From the NCBI GenBank assembly GCA_028345195.1, contig JAOMCX010000010.1, forward strand, positions 1 to 50,451: a DNA stretch of 50,451 nt, read 5' to 3'. The position numbers and the translations under genes were made by a program. The notes under the pieces were generated by a model. The model saw only the letters and a program-made list of their open reading frames with translations, had not been told where the DNA came from and did not search any database. Positions 24,668 through 32,667 of the stretch are shown here, in pieces (within the stretch, counting starts at the first letter, position 1; each line of letters begins with the position of its first letter). The stretch is from Candidatus Nitrosopelagicus sp. (GTDB taxonomy: Archaea > Thermoproteota > Nitrososphaeria > Nitrososphaerales > Nitrosopumilaceae).

Positions 24668-25681
24668 ATGTATAAAATTTCTTTAATAACCGGTGATGGA
24701 ATTGGTCCTGAATTATCTGAATCTGTAAAAACAATTTTAGATACAATTCATGACAAACTAAATGTAAAATTTGATGTTAACTCTCTTGTAGCTGGTGATA
24801 CTGCACTTGAAAAAACAGGTAATGCATTACCTGATGATGTTTTTGAATCAATCAAATCTTCTGATGCATGCTTGAAAGCTCCTGTTGGAGAAAGTGCTAA
24901 AGATGTAATTGTTGCATTAAGACAAAAGTTAGATTTGTATGCAAATATTCGTCCTGCAAAATCATATCCAAATACTCCTGCTTTACGAAATGATATTGAT
25001 CTTGTAATTGTACGTGAAAACACTGAAGATCTTTATACCGGTGAAGAATTTCAGGTAGATGACACTGCGGTTGCCTTACGAATAATTAGTGAAAAAGCAT
25101 CAAAAAGAATTGCAAAACATGCATTTGAGACTGCAATGGATAGAAATCAACAAAAACGTGTAACATGTGTTCATAAATCAAACGTGATGAAATTGACCGA
25201 TGGTCTTTTTGCCAAAAGTTGTGAAGAAGTATCCAAAGATTACCCTGATGTTAGTTTTGATGAAATGTATGTAGATGCATGTGCTATGAACTTGATTCGT
25301 GCTCCTCATGAATTTGATGTAATTGTGACTACAAACTTGTTTGGTGATATTTTATCTGATGAATCCTCTCAAGTTGTAGGTGGATTAGGTATGGCACCTG
25401 CTGCAAATTTAGGTGATAATTTTGGTTTATTCGAGCCGGTTCATGGGGCTGCTTTTGATATCGCTGGAAAACAAATTGCAAATCCTTCTTCATTCATACT
25501 TTCTACAAAAATGATGTTGGATTGGTTGGGCTCGAAAAACAATGATTCTGATTGCATTTCTGCAGGCAAAAAACTTGAGGATGTGGTATTGGAATTGATA
25601 AAATCTGGAATTACCACTAAAGATATTGGTGGAGAAAAATCCACACAGGAATTCACTAGTGAAATTACCAGCAGACTATAG
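24668..25681 (+). CDS. leuB: 3-isopropylmalate dehydrogenase (isocitrate/homoisocitrate dehydrogenase family)
   Basis: The product is 337 residues from the ATG at 24668, with GGTGA placed 6 bases upstream; a GTG at 24662 is less likely. Family signs are ISLITGDGIGPEL, LRQKLDLYANIRPAKSY, VIVRENTEDLYTG, VTCVHKSNVMKLTDGLF and NLFGDILSDESSQVVGGLGMAPAANLG. The ENTEDLY motif is common in isocitrate and homoisocitrate dehydrogenases and in archaeal LeuB/AksF, so sequence alone leaves isocitrate dehydrogenase possible. Place in the leu operon favours LeuB. Confidence 0.82.
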   Translation: MYKISLITGDGIGPELSESVKTILDTIHDKLNVKFDVNSLVAGDTALEKTGNALPDDVFESIKSSDACLKAPVGESAKDVIVALRQKLDLYANIRPAKSYPNTPALRNDIDLVIVRENTEDLYTGEEFQVDDTAVALRIISEKASKRIAKHAFETAMDRNQQKRVTCVHKSNVMKLTDGLFAKSCEEVSKDYPDVSFDEMYVDACAMNLIRAPHEFDVIVTTNLFGDILSDESSQVVGGLGMAPAANLGDNFGLFEPVHGAAFDIAGKQIANPSSFILSTKMMLDWLGSKNNDSDCISAGKKLEDVVLELIKSGITTKDIGGEKSTQEFTSEITSRL

Positions 25682-25686
25682 TGCTG

Positions 25687-25803
25687 TTAATTTTTTCTTC
25701 TAGTTTCCCAGCCTTTTACAGATGCATAGCTTCGTTTTAGTGCTGCAAGATCGTGACCTATCCATCCCAATATTGCGGCTCTACTACGTTCTTCAGTTGT
25801 CAT
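25687..25803 (-). CDS. small basic protein (38 residues)
   Basis: This minus-strand frame has its ATG at 25803 and stop at 25687-25689. It begins MTTEERSRAAILGWIGHDLA, followed by ALKRSYASVKGWETRRKN. It is basic and helical, with no Cys, and fits exactly between leuB and aspS. The sequence is protein-like and is the only sensible content of this gap. No family assigned. Confidence 0.5.
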   Translation of the reverse strand: MTTEERSRAAILGWIGHDLAALKRSYASVKGWETRRKN

Positions 25804-25888
25804 TCTAATTGTTCAAAATACAATTTAATTTGATATCTAACACTGTCACCAATGTTTGTTTTTTTTATCTAATTTTTTTCAATAAAAT

Positions 25889-27175
25889 TTATGGTTTGAG
25901 CCTATCTGGATCTCTTGGATACAAAACTACCTCTCTAACATTGTCAATTCCAATCAAAACTGTCATTAATCTATCTAATCCCATTCCCCAACCTGAATGT
26001 GGAGGCATTCCCCATCCAAATGTTTTCAAATGTTCTTCAAAACTTGTAGGATCTAAATCTTGTTCTTTCAATCTAGATCTTAGCTGTTCTGGGTCATGTA
26101 ATCTCCGTCCTCCTGATGATAATTCAAGATATCCATATTGTAAGTCAAATGAACGTGAAAGTTTAGGATCATCATCTTTTTCATGAATGTAAAATGGTTT
26201 TAGTTTCATAGGCCAGTCAGTCAAAAAGAAAAATCCTGGATGTTTTTCTCCTAAACTACGAAGATGTGAATCCTGTAAATCTTCTCCAAATTCTATCTTG
26301 ATATCCATACTACTCAATTCTTCTAATGCCTGTGTGTATGTTACTCGTTCAAATGGTGAACTTGGAACTTTAATTTCATATCCAATTTCCTGCTGTTCTG
26401 TTTTACAATTCTCAGATGTATTTTTGAAAACATCTACTACAATTGATTCCAGAACATCCATCACGTCAGTATAATCCATCATTGCAGCCTCAATATCGAC
26501 GCTAGTAAATTCACTCAGGTGTCTTCCTGTGTGTGATTTTTCTGCTCTATAAAACGATGAAATTTCAAATACTCTTTCTAATCCAATTGTCATCTGTTCT
26601 TTGTATAATTGTGGACTCTGAGCCAAGTATGCTTTTTGTCCAAAGTAGTCAAGACCAAATAAGTCGGCTCCTCCTTCACTTGCACTACCGATAATCTTTG
26701 GTGTGTTAATTTCAATGAATTTTCTTTTAATGAGAGTCTCTCTAATTGATGCTAAAACTTTACTTCTAAGTTTAAAGATTGACGCTGTTTTCTGATTTCT
26801 CATATCCAGAGCTCTTGAATTCAATCTATTATCGATATCACTTTCCAATCTTCCAATTGGATCTATCGGAAGTGGATATTCTGCTTTTGCAAGAACTTGT
26901 ATCTCTGTTGCAGAAACTTCAAAATCAAAATCTTTTGCTTTACTAGCTTGTATCTTTCCTAAAATTCTTACAACGCTTTGTCTGTTTAACCCTTCTAGCA
27001 AACTCATTGAATCTCCTTTAACTATGACCTGACACATTCCTGTAACATCTCTAACGGTCAAAAATGCCATTTTTCCGAGCTTTCGAAGATCTACCACCCA
27101 ACCTCCAAAAATGACATCTTTTCCTTCCATAGATGAATTTAGATCTTCAATTAGATGTGTTCTTGAAATATCCAT
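25889..27175 (-). CDS. aspS: aspartyl-tRNA synthetase, archaeal type
   Basis: The 428-residue class II synthetase charges tRNA-Asp. It has an N-terminal OB-fold anticodon domain (GKDVIFGGWVVDLRKLGKMAFLTVRD, about 18-43), motif 1, motif 2 (FEISSFYRAEKSHTGRHLSEFT) and motif 3 (GWGMGLDRLMTVLIGI). The length and lack of the bacterial GAD insert show the archaeal/eukaryal form. Trp26 occurs where non-discriminating enzymes tend to have His, hinting that it may be Asp-tRNA specific. It is divergent from the ABC ATPase, with about 57 bases between. Confidence 0.92.
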   Translation of the reverse strand: MDISRTHLIEDLNSSMEGKDVIFGGWVVDLRKLGKMAFLTVRDVTGMCQVIVKGDSMSLLEGLNRQSVVRILGKIQASKAKDFDFEVSATEIQVLAKAEYPLPIDPIGRLESDIDNRLNSRALDMRNQKTASIFKLRSKVLASIRETLIKRKFIEINTPKIIGSASEGGADLFGLDYFGQKAYLAQSPQLYKEQMTIGLERVFEISSFYRAEKSHTGRHLSEFTSVDIEAAMMDYTDVMDVLESIVVDVFKNTSENCKTEQQEIGYEIKVPSSPFERVTYTQALEELSSMDIKIEFGEDLQDSHLRSLGEKHPGFFFLTDWPMKLKPFYIHEKDDDPKLSRSFDLQYGYLELSSGGRRLHDPEQLRSRLKEQDLDPTSFEEHLKTFGWGMPPHSGWGMGLDRLMTVLIGIDNVREVVLYPRDPDRLKP

Positions 27176-27232
27176 GTAATGTTGAAAATATACACAAGTA
27201 AAAACTTAATCTAACCTCTCCTAACTAAAAAT

Positions 27233-28168
27233 ATGACTTTTATTTCAATTGAAAATTTGACTACTCGGTATAATACCTCAAAAGGTTTAGTTCATGCATT
27301 AGAGGATGTCACATTTGCAATTGATAATGGAGAATCAATTGGAATTGCAGGGGAAAGTGCATGTGGAAAAAGTACACTAGGCTTATCTATAATTCAAATG
27401 ATTTCAAATGGAAAAATTTATTCTGGAAAAATACAATTTGATGGAAAATCATTACTTGATGTACCGGACGATGAATTTAACAAGACTATACGCTGGAAAG
27501 AAATTTCCATGGTTTTTCAGGGTGCAATGAACTCACTTGATCCTGTTTTTTCAATACAACAACAATTTGAAGAAGTTCTAAAACAACACAATTTTGAAGG
27601 TGATTCAAAACAATCTATACTTCAATCTTTGAACTCTGTTAATTTGGACGAATCTGTATTAAAGAAATTTCCTCATGAATTAAGCGGAGGTATGAAACAA
27701 AGAGTTGTTATTGCTATGGCGTTAATTTTAAAACCAAAGTTTGTAATTGCAGATGAACCTACTACTGCACTGGATGTTCTAATACAAGCTCAAATTGTTA
27801 ATCTTTTTAAAAAATTGAAAAAAGACGGTCAATCATTCATGATAATATCTCATGATTTGGCAGTTTTATCAGAGGTTGCTGAAAAAATTGGAATTATGTA
27901 TGGGGGACAAATGATTGAATTTGGAACTTCTGAAGAAATTTTTCTTGAACCAAAGCATCCCTATACAAAAGGACTGCTAGAATCAATTCCTGTTTTATCA
28001 AAAAATACAAAACCAAAATTCATTCCAGGAATTCCTCCAAATCTGGTAAATCCTTCTGATGGTTGTAAGTTTTATGATAGATGTCCTGAAGCAATGGAAA
28101 AATGTAAAAAAGATCCTCCAAAAATTAAAACTGAAACTGGTTATGTTTCATGTTGGCTTTATGAATAA
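27233..28168 (+). CDS. ABC transporter ATP-binding protein, oligopeptide/dipeptide (DppD/OppD) type
   Basis: The 311-residue ATPase has Walker A GESACGKST (about 40), Q-loop VFQGAMNSLDP, signature LSGGMKQRV, and Walker B FVIADEPTTALD with the switch His in MIISHDLAVLSE. The C-terminal oligo_HPY tail has four Cys (CKFYDRCPEAMEKC, then C near the end) that may bind an iron-sulphur cluster. It should energise a peptide or nickel-type importer, but no permease or binding-protein gene is adjacent. Short T-rich sequence follows. Confidence 0.85.
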   Translation: MTFISIENLTTRYNTSKGLVHALEDVTFAIDNGESIGIAGESACGKSTLGLSIIQMISNGKIYSGKIQFDGKSLLDVPDDEFNKTIRWKEISMVFQGAMNSLDPVFSIQQQFEEVLKQHNFEGDSKQSILQSLNSVNLDESVLKKFPHELSGGMKQRVVIAMALILKPKFVIADEPTTALDVLIQAQIVNLFKKLKKDGQSFMIISHDLAVLSEVAEKIGIMYGGQMIEFGTSEEIFLEPKHPYTKGLLESIPVLSKNTKPKFIPGIPPNLVNPSDGCKFYDRCPEAMEKCKKDPPKIKTETGYVSCWLYE

Positions 28169-28213
28169 AATACAAAACTAATTCTTTTTTTATTAGTAAA
28201 AAAATTAAACATT

Positions 28214-28297
28214 ATGAAGTGTCATATTGAAACATGTGAAGATGAAGGTGAAAATATTCATCCATGTGGAAGTCACGACCCTCCAACACATCTTTAA
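28214..28297 (+). CDS. tiny Cys/His-rich peptide
   Basis: This 27-residue frame reads MKCHIETCEDEGENIHPCGS followed by HDPPTHL. Cys and His spacing (CHxxxC, HxCxxH) could bind a metal ion. It lies in the gap between the ABC ATPase and the methyltransferase and is convergent with the latter. Length is short, so support is limited; it was judged real mainly from the regular Cys/His pattern. Confidence 0.35.
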   Translation: MKCHIETCEDEGENIHPCGSHDPPTHL

Positions 28298-28306
28298 AAA
28301 TAATTC

Positions 28307-29053
28307 TCAAATATTTCTATCTATAAACACATTTCCAAATGTATGTGATGTATCATTAATTGTCACATTAATTGGGATTGGTTCTACATTGGTATCTAAC
28401 ATTAATTTTAATTCATTTTTTGTAAACCATTGACTTCTAAAACCAAGACCATTTTGAAAAACTCTATTTGTTTCATCAAAAGAGTCTTGATCTATTTGTT
28501 TAATCATGGGTATCATGGGATTGTATAATTTTGGTGCCACAAAACCAAAATTATCTCCGTTAAACGCAGTTAGTATCGTCAATCCATTTTCTCCTGCTAT
28601 GTTTTTCATATTGTTGATGAATTTTTGTCGTTTATCTGAAGGAATAACACCTAGTGTATTGTATAAGCACATTACAATATTTGTGTCATCGGATTGAAAA
28701 TATTCTGATAAATTCTCATCTGTTAGATCAAATTTTAAAAATTCAATCTTTGAAACATCTTTGTAATTTTGTTTTTTTTGATTTGCATGATTTAGCATTG
28801 GTTCTGATACTTCTATCCCATAGAATTTGATGGCATTTCCTTGTAATTTTTCATCTAGTGCAAATATCACTCGTCCGGTTCCTGCACCCATATCTATGAT
28901 TGAACAATTTTTGTTTGAATCATAAACTCTGTTACATAAAGTTGTGAGAATTGCAATTTCTTTTTTAAGATAGTTGAAAATTATTGGGTCTTGATTATCT
29001 TCTACACTCTTATCATAATCGATGGCCATATCGTCCCAAATTTCTTTATCCAT
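28307..29053 (-). CDS. SAM-dependent class I methyltransferase
   Basis: The 248-residue protein has motif I in IIDMGAGTGRVIFALDE (about 50-66), an acidic residue at the end of strand 2 (YGIEVSEPML), and the strand 4 region VMCLYNTLGVI. The N-terminus DDMAIDYDKSVED resembles ubiquinone- or small-molecule methyltransferases. No rRNA- or DNA-specific motif (NPPY/DPPY) is seen, so the substrate is likely a small molecule or protein, but it is unknown. Confidence 0.8.
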   Translation of the reverse strand: MDKEIWDDMAIDYDKSVEDNQDPIIFNYLKKEIAILTTLCNRVYDSNKNCSIIDMGAGTGRVIFALDEKLQGNAIKFYGIEVSEPMLNHANQKKQNYKDVSKIEFLKFDLTDENLSEYFQSDDTNIVMCLYNTLGVIPSDKRQKFINNMKNIAGENGLTILTAFNGDNFGFVAPKLYNPMIPMIKQIDQDSFDETNRVFQNGLGFRSQWFTKNELKLMLDTNVEPIPINVTINDTSHTFGNVFIDRNI

Positions 29054-29150
29054 GTTTACAACTCATTTTAAATGAATTAAAATCTAACACAAATAATTAG
29101 ATGTAAGAATAAAATGAAAGAATTAAGTTACAAAATTTTATATTATAATT

Positions 29151-29303
29151 CTAAGCTTTTTTCTCAAAACAATTTTTGTATGTATTTGGATTTGTTTTAA
29201 GTTGTATTTCCATAATCCATTTTGAGAATTTATGAACTTTTAACATGTGTTCTGTAATATCGTCACATTCTGTTTTACAGCTTTTGCATACGTACTTTAC
29301 CAT
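29151..29303 (-). CDS. small C2H2-like zinc-finger protein
   Basis: The ATG is at 29303 and the TAG at 29151-29153, giving 50 residues. It begins MVKYVCKSCKTECDDITEHM, followed by LKVHKFSKWIMEIQLK. CKSC and the H...H pair spaced like a C2H2 finger (HMLKVH) would hold one zinc, and a further Cys lies near the end. It belongs with the other zinc microproteins of this window. Confidence 0.65.
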   Translation of the reverse strand: MVKYVCKSCKTECDDITEHMLKVHKFSKWIMEIQLKTNPNTYKNCFEKKA

Positions 29304-29362
29304 ATTTTTTTTTGATTATCACTAGTATAGAAACCGATCTATTTCAAATGATTAATTTTACG

Positions 29363-29370
29363 TATAAAAT
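29363..29370 (+). promoter_or_regulatory. TATA box upstream of a hairpin-containing gap
   Basis: TATAAAAT lies 162 bases before the cold-shock start, too far for a leaderless message from that gene. Transcription would begin near 29392-29396, just before the hairpin at 29417-29448. Confidence 0.5.
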
Positions 29371-29391
29371 ACTTGATTCAAGCACAAATAA

Positions 29392-29475
29392 CCTAATTTT
29401 GAACCAAACCGTCAGCAGGCCATACATGAGCTTAGGCATGCATGGTCTTACAGCCAACAATTATGACTCTTTTTG
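29392..29475 (+). ncRNA. candidate small RNA or structured leader before the cold-shock gene
   Basis: After the TATA box at 29363 a GC-richer stretch follows. It can fold into a 12-pair stem: 29417-29428 with 29437-29448, with one A-C mismatch, one G-U pair and an 8-base loop. It includes CCATACATG pairing with CATGCATGG. A T5 run (29470-29474) follows that could end transcription. No open frame fits. Either an independent RNA of about 80 nucleotides or a long csp leader is possible. No known RNA family is recognised. Confidence 0.4.
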
Positions 29476-29506
29476 ATTAAATTTGATTGTTTCATTAATT
29501 GATATA

Positions 29507-29521
29507 GTGGTTAAAAACCAC
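29507..29521. promoter_or_regulatory. palindrome between csp promoter and start
   Basis: GTGGTT and AACCAC form perfect 6-base arms around AAA, ending 10 bases before the ATG. If a TATA-like TTGATATAG (29499-29507) drives the gene, the palindrome lies between TATA and start, a standard repressor site in archaea. Confidence 0.45.
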
Positions 29522-29531
29522 AAAAACTAAG

Positions 29532-29726
29532 ATGGAAACAGGAACCGTAAAATGGTTTAACCAAACAAAAGGCTTCGGTTTTATCGAACGCGAAAATGAA
29601 GACAAGGACTTGTTTGTTCACATGACAGAAGTTCAAGGTCGAATTAACGATGGCGATAAAGTTGAGTTTGAAATTGGTGAATCGGAAAAAGGCCCAGCCG
29701 CAAAATCAGTGAAAAAAGTAGACTAA
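29532..29726 (+). CDS. cold-shock domain protein (CspA family)
   Basis: The 64-residue protein is a single cold-shock domain. It has [16 protein letters not shown] with RNP-1 (KGFGFI) and LFVHMTEVQ with RNP-2 (LFVHM), and [20 protein letters not shown]. It binds single-stranded RNA or DNA and melts structure at low temperature. Bacterial-type CSPs are rare in thermophilic archaea and common in mesophilic and cold marine thaumarchaea, and probably came by transfer from bacteria. There is no Shine-Dalgarno sequence before the ATG, so the message is likely leaderless. Confidence 0.93.
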   Translation: METGTVKWFNQTKGFGFIERENEDKDLFVHMTEVQGRINDGDKVEFEIGESEKGPAAKSVKKVD

Positions 29727-29782
29727 GATTAGTAATTTTAAATTAATTTTCTTAACAATCTATTATCGAGTAACTACTATCT

Positions 29783-29795
29783 CTTTTTTATTTTT
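29783..29795 (+). terminator. T-rich terminator after the cold-shock gene
   Basis: A T7 run, an A and a T5 run form a run of pyrimidines 60 bases after the csp stop, between two convergent genes. Archaeal RNA polymerase stops at such oligo-T tracts without needing a hairpin. Confidence 0.4.
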
Positions 29796-29803
29796 ATAAA
29801 ATC

Positions 29804-30178
29804 TTACGAATAGCGTTTAACAATTGGAAGACATGAATCTATAATTCTAAGCATTTCTGAGCGGATAACTTTTTTGTCAATTGTAATCCAAATTCTTTTT
29901 GAAGATATTGCAAATGCAATTGTTTGAACTTCGGTTCTTTCTTCCCAGACAAATTCTGTATCTCCCAATTGATCGTCAAATTGTTCTTCCAGTTCTGTTT
30001 TAATTGCAATTTGAGCAAATTGATATTGTGTCTTTTTTTGGTCTAACAATGGATCTAAATCCTCTCTTCTATAGTATGAAAGAAGTTCACCTGTTTTACT
30101 AATTACGCCGATAAATCTGATGTATGGGCTGATTTTTGAGATTAAATCTGCTATTTCATAGTCTTCATTTTCGGTCAT
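29804..30178 (-). CDS. hypothetical protein (possible DUF6659-type)
   Basis: The 124-residue protein has the pattern IADLISKISPYIRFIGVISKTGELLSYYRR followed by a helix and strands WEERTEVQTIAFAISSKRIWITIDKK. This recalls roadblock/profilin-like sensory domains (a helix, then VISKTGELL, then helices and antiparallel strands). Thaumarchaea carry many such copies, some annotated DUF6659. No catalytic residues; a binding or sensory role is inference. Confidence 0.6.
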   Translation of the reverse strand: MTENEDYEIADLISKISPYIRFIGVISKTGELLSYYRREDLDPLLDQKKTQYQFAQIAIKTELEEQFDDQLGDTEFVWEERTEVQTIAFAISSKRIWITIDKKVIRSEMLRIIDSCLPIVKRYS

Positions 30179-30260
30179 TCATCTAATTGCACATTTTCGA
30201 ATATTTTAATGATTAATTAAATTACATTTTTTTATATACGGTTGTAAATTTTGTAATCTA

Positions 30261-30926
30261 TTGGATCTTTGGGACTTTATTCCATTCTTTTCCTCAGAAG
30301 TTGGATATCTCGGACTTGCGTTAGTTAGTTTTTTTGGTTCTTTAATTCCTTTTGTCCCAATTCCATCTTTTATCCTATTAGTTACCATGTCTGTTGGTGA
30401 TCAGTTTGATCTACATATACTTGCAATAATTGCCGCAGTTACTGCCACTGTTGCAAAACAAATAATTTTTGTAATTAGTTATGGTGGAAGAAAAATTATG
30501 TCTGAAAAAACAAAACAACGTATGTTGCCATTTCAAAGATTGGTTAAAAAATATGGTGCTGCAGCTGCGTTTGTTGCCGCTGCTACGCCAATTCCCGATG
30601 ACATCATATATGTTCCACTAGGATTAGCAAAATACAACCCATTAAGATTTTTTATTGCAACCTTAACAGGGAAACTTGTTTTATGTTATGCAATTGTTAT
30701 ACTGGCTCATTACTTGAGTGGTCCTGTAGTTGACCCAATCTTTGAAATGTTTGGAATTACAGAGCCAGAAGATTTGGATGATCCTACTCCGATAATTATC
30801 GGTATTGTCGTTTTTGGCGCTGTAATGACTGCTGTTGTTGTATTGATGTTAAGAATGGATTGGAGTCGTATACTTGGACGTTTTCTTCCTTGGACTCTAG
30901 AAGATGACGATAAAGATCAAAAATAA
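30261..30926 (+). CDS. VTT/DedA-like membrane protein
   Basis: The 221-residue integral membrane protein has about five hydrophobic segments. Family signs are FFGSLIPFVPIPSFILL near residues 24-40 and a re-entrant AAAAFVAAATPIPDDIIYVPLGLAKYNPLRFF near 99-130, where the ATPIPDD and proline pattern is typical of VTT/DedA proteins that move phospholipids. The start is TTG at 30261; an ATG at 30384 would lose the first part of the domain. The 3' end overlaps the convergent DNA glycosylase by 10 bases. A lipid-scramblase role is family inference. Confidence 0.8.
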   Translation: MDLWDFIPFFSSEVGYLGLALVSFFGSLIPFVPIPSFILLVTMSVGDQFDLHILAIIAAVTATVAKQIIFVISYGGRKIMSEKTKQRMLPFQRLVKKYGAAAAFVAAATPIPDDIIYVPLGLAKYNPLRFFIATLTGKLVLCYAIVILAHYLSGPVVDPIFEMFGITEPEDLDDPTPIIIGIVVFGAVMTAVVVLMLRMDWSRILGRFLPWTLEDDDKDQK

Positions 30927-31483
30927 TCTTTTGACATAATACTAAAATTCCATTTTTTATCAGTCGCTTTCGTAATTCCAATTCTGGGCGATTTTTTAAT
31001 TTTTTTTGGAATAATTCCTTCACTTATGTAAATTGATGATTTTTTTGTTAAATCAAGATTATTTTCTTTCATTGAAATATTCATAGCCATTGTTAGTTTT
31101 CCGGGTCCGTTTGTAATCTTGTTAATATCTTTCATACCTCTATTCTTAATCATGATTTTAATTCCGTCTTGTGGATAAACTCCTCGAATTAGAACTGCAC
31201 CTGCATTTTGTTTTTTACTTTTTGCAACAACATTTAGCATAAAGTACATTCCATAAGTAAAGTAGACATAAGACATTCCAACCGGCCCAAACATGATTTG
31301 ATTTCTATTTGTCAAATTTATTGCTGCATGACTGGCAGGATCATCTCTTCCTCTATAGGCTTCAGTTTCAGTAATTATGCCTGTTAATTTTAGATTTTTT
31401 ATTTTCCTTGTTAATTTTTTTCCAATCAATTGTTTTGCTACTGTTATAGTCTCTCGTTCATAGAATTCTTTTTTTAAAATCAT
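30917..31483 (-). CDS. mpg: 3-methyladenine DNA glycosylase (AAG/MPG family)
   Basis: The 188-residue base-excision enzyme removes alkylated purines. It has IITETEAYRGRDDPASHAA (catalytic Glu in ETEAY, about 40), GPVGMSYVYFTYGMYFMLNVV, AVLIRGVYP and ITNGPGKLTMAM, all standard for the alkyladenine glycosylase family. Its start overlaps the end of the DRG GTPase gene by 4 bases, so translation is probably coupled. Confidence 0.9.
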   Translation of the reverse strand: MILKKEFYERETITVAKQLIGKKLTRKIKNLKLTGIITETEAYRGRDDPASHAAINLTNRNQIMFGPVGMSYVYFTYGMYFMLNVVAKSKKQNAGAVLIRGVYPQDGIKIMIKNRGMKDINKITNGPGKLTMAMNISMKENNLDLTKKSSIYISEGIIPKKIKKSPRIGITKATDKKWNFSIMSKDYF

Positions 31484-32583
31484 CTTTTTTTAACTACTGT
31501 TAGGACATCCTCATCAATTAAAACATGATTTAGGCTGACTCTTTGTCCTCCAAATTTCACGCTTTTGCCCCATACTAATCCAAATCTAAAATCTTTTTTC
31601 ATATTTCGATGTAATTTGTTACAAACATCTGCAACCGTGTTTCCTTTTCTTACAATTAGTGGTTCCTTAAAATCTGTCTCTCCACCCTTTGGTCTAAGAT
31701 ATACCCGAATGAACTGTAATTCATTGTAAATTCTTTCTTTTAATTGATTGATATTTTTATTCGAATCAGCTGAAGTTGGAATAAAATCTGTTTTTAATTT
31801 TTTTGATACATCTTTTAGAAATTTTTCATCAACTAGATCAATTTTATTTAAAATGGTAATACCTTTTGCGTATGTTTTATTCCCATTTATGAAATCAATT
31901 AGTTGTTCTGATTCAATATCTTCTTTGATTACAACTCTTGCACTAGTATATCCATAAATATTTAGAATTTCTTTTAATAATTTTTCTGACATTTTCTTTA
32001 ATTTTTTTTGCTGAGCAACTGCAATTCCTCCTGTAGTAGATTTTTCAATTACAATATCTGGTGGTGTTTGGTTTAATCTAATTCCAATGTTTCCTAATTC
32101 ATTGATTAATACATCTTCATGATATGGTTGAAACACATCTAACACCAATAACACTATGTCTGCACTTCTTGCAACTGAAAGAATTCTCTTTCCTAAACCT
32201 TTTCCAGTTGATGCTCCTTTGATGATTCCTGGTAAATCTAAAACTTGAATTCTAGCTCCTCGATAATTCATTACTCCTGGAACTACTGTCAATGTGGTGA
32301 ACTGATATGCACCTATCGCTGATTTTGAGCCTGTTAATCTATTCAATAATGTGGATTTACCCACACTAGGTAATCCGATAAAAACCACTGTAGCATCTCC
32401 CGTCCGTTTTACATCAAATCCATCTTGTTTTTTGGCACTCTTTTTGACCTGTTCGGTTTCTTGTTCTCTTTTCAGCTTTGCAATTTTTGCTTTTAGTAAT
32501 CCGATATGATGTTCGGTTGCTTTGTTATTTTGTGTTCGAAGTATTTCATCTTGTATAGCTTTAATTTTTTCTGGAATTCCCAT
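31480..32583 (-). CDS. DRG-family GTP-binding protein (Obg-related, TGS domain)
   Basis: The 367 residues match the archaeal/eukaryal DRG family in length. After an N-terminal coiled-coil-like region (1-55), the G domain has GLPSVGKST (G1), TVVPGVMNYRGARIQVLDLPGIIKG (G2/G3, DLPG) and NKID (G4). The C-terminal TGS domain runs from GGETDFKEPLIVRKGNTVADVC. DRG proteins associate with translating ribosomes. It forms an operon with the DNA glycosylase downstream. Its start faces the phosphoglycolate phosphatase gene. Confidence 0.9.
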   Translation of the reverse strand: MGIPEKIKAIQDEILRTQNNKATEHHIGLLKAKIAKLKREQETEQVKKSAKKQDGFDVKRTGDATVVFIGLPSVGKSTLLNRLTGSKSAIGAYQFTTLTVVPGVMNYRGARIQVLDLPGIIKGASTGKGLGKRILSVARSADIVLLVLDVFQPYHEDVLINELGNIGIRLNQTPPDIVIEKSTTGGIAVAQQKKLKKMSEKLLKEILNIYGYTSARVVIKEDIESEQLIDFINGNKTYAKGITILNKIDLVDEKFLKDVSKKLKTDFIPTSADSNKNINQLKERIYNELQFIRVYLRPKGGETDFKEPLIVRKGNTVADVCNKLHRNMKKDFRFGLVWGKSVKFGGQRVSLNHVLIDEDVLTVVKKR

Positions 32584-32667
32584 TAGTATTCAATTTCTTT
32601 ACAAATTAACTCAATATCAAAGGTTTCTAACGCTTTACTCATTAATGGTATCTAAAATGAAAGATCA

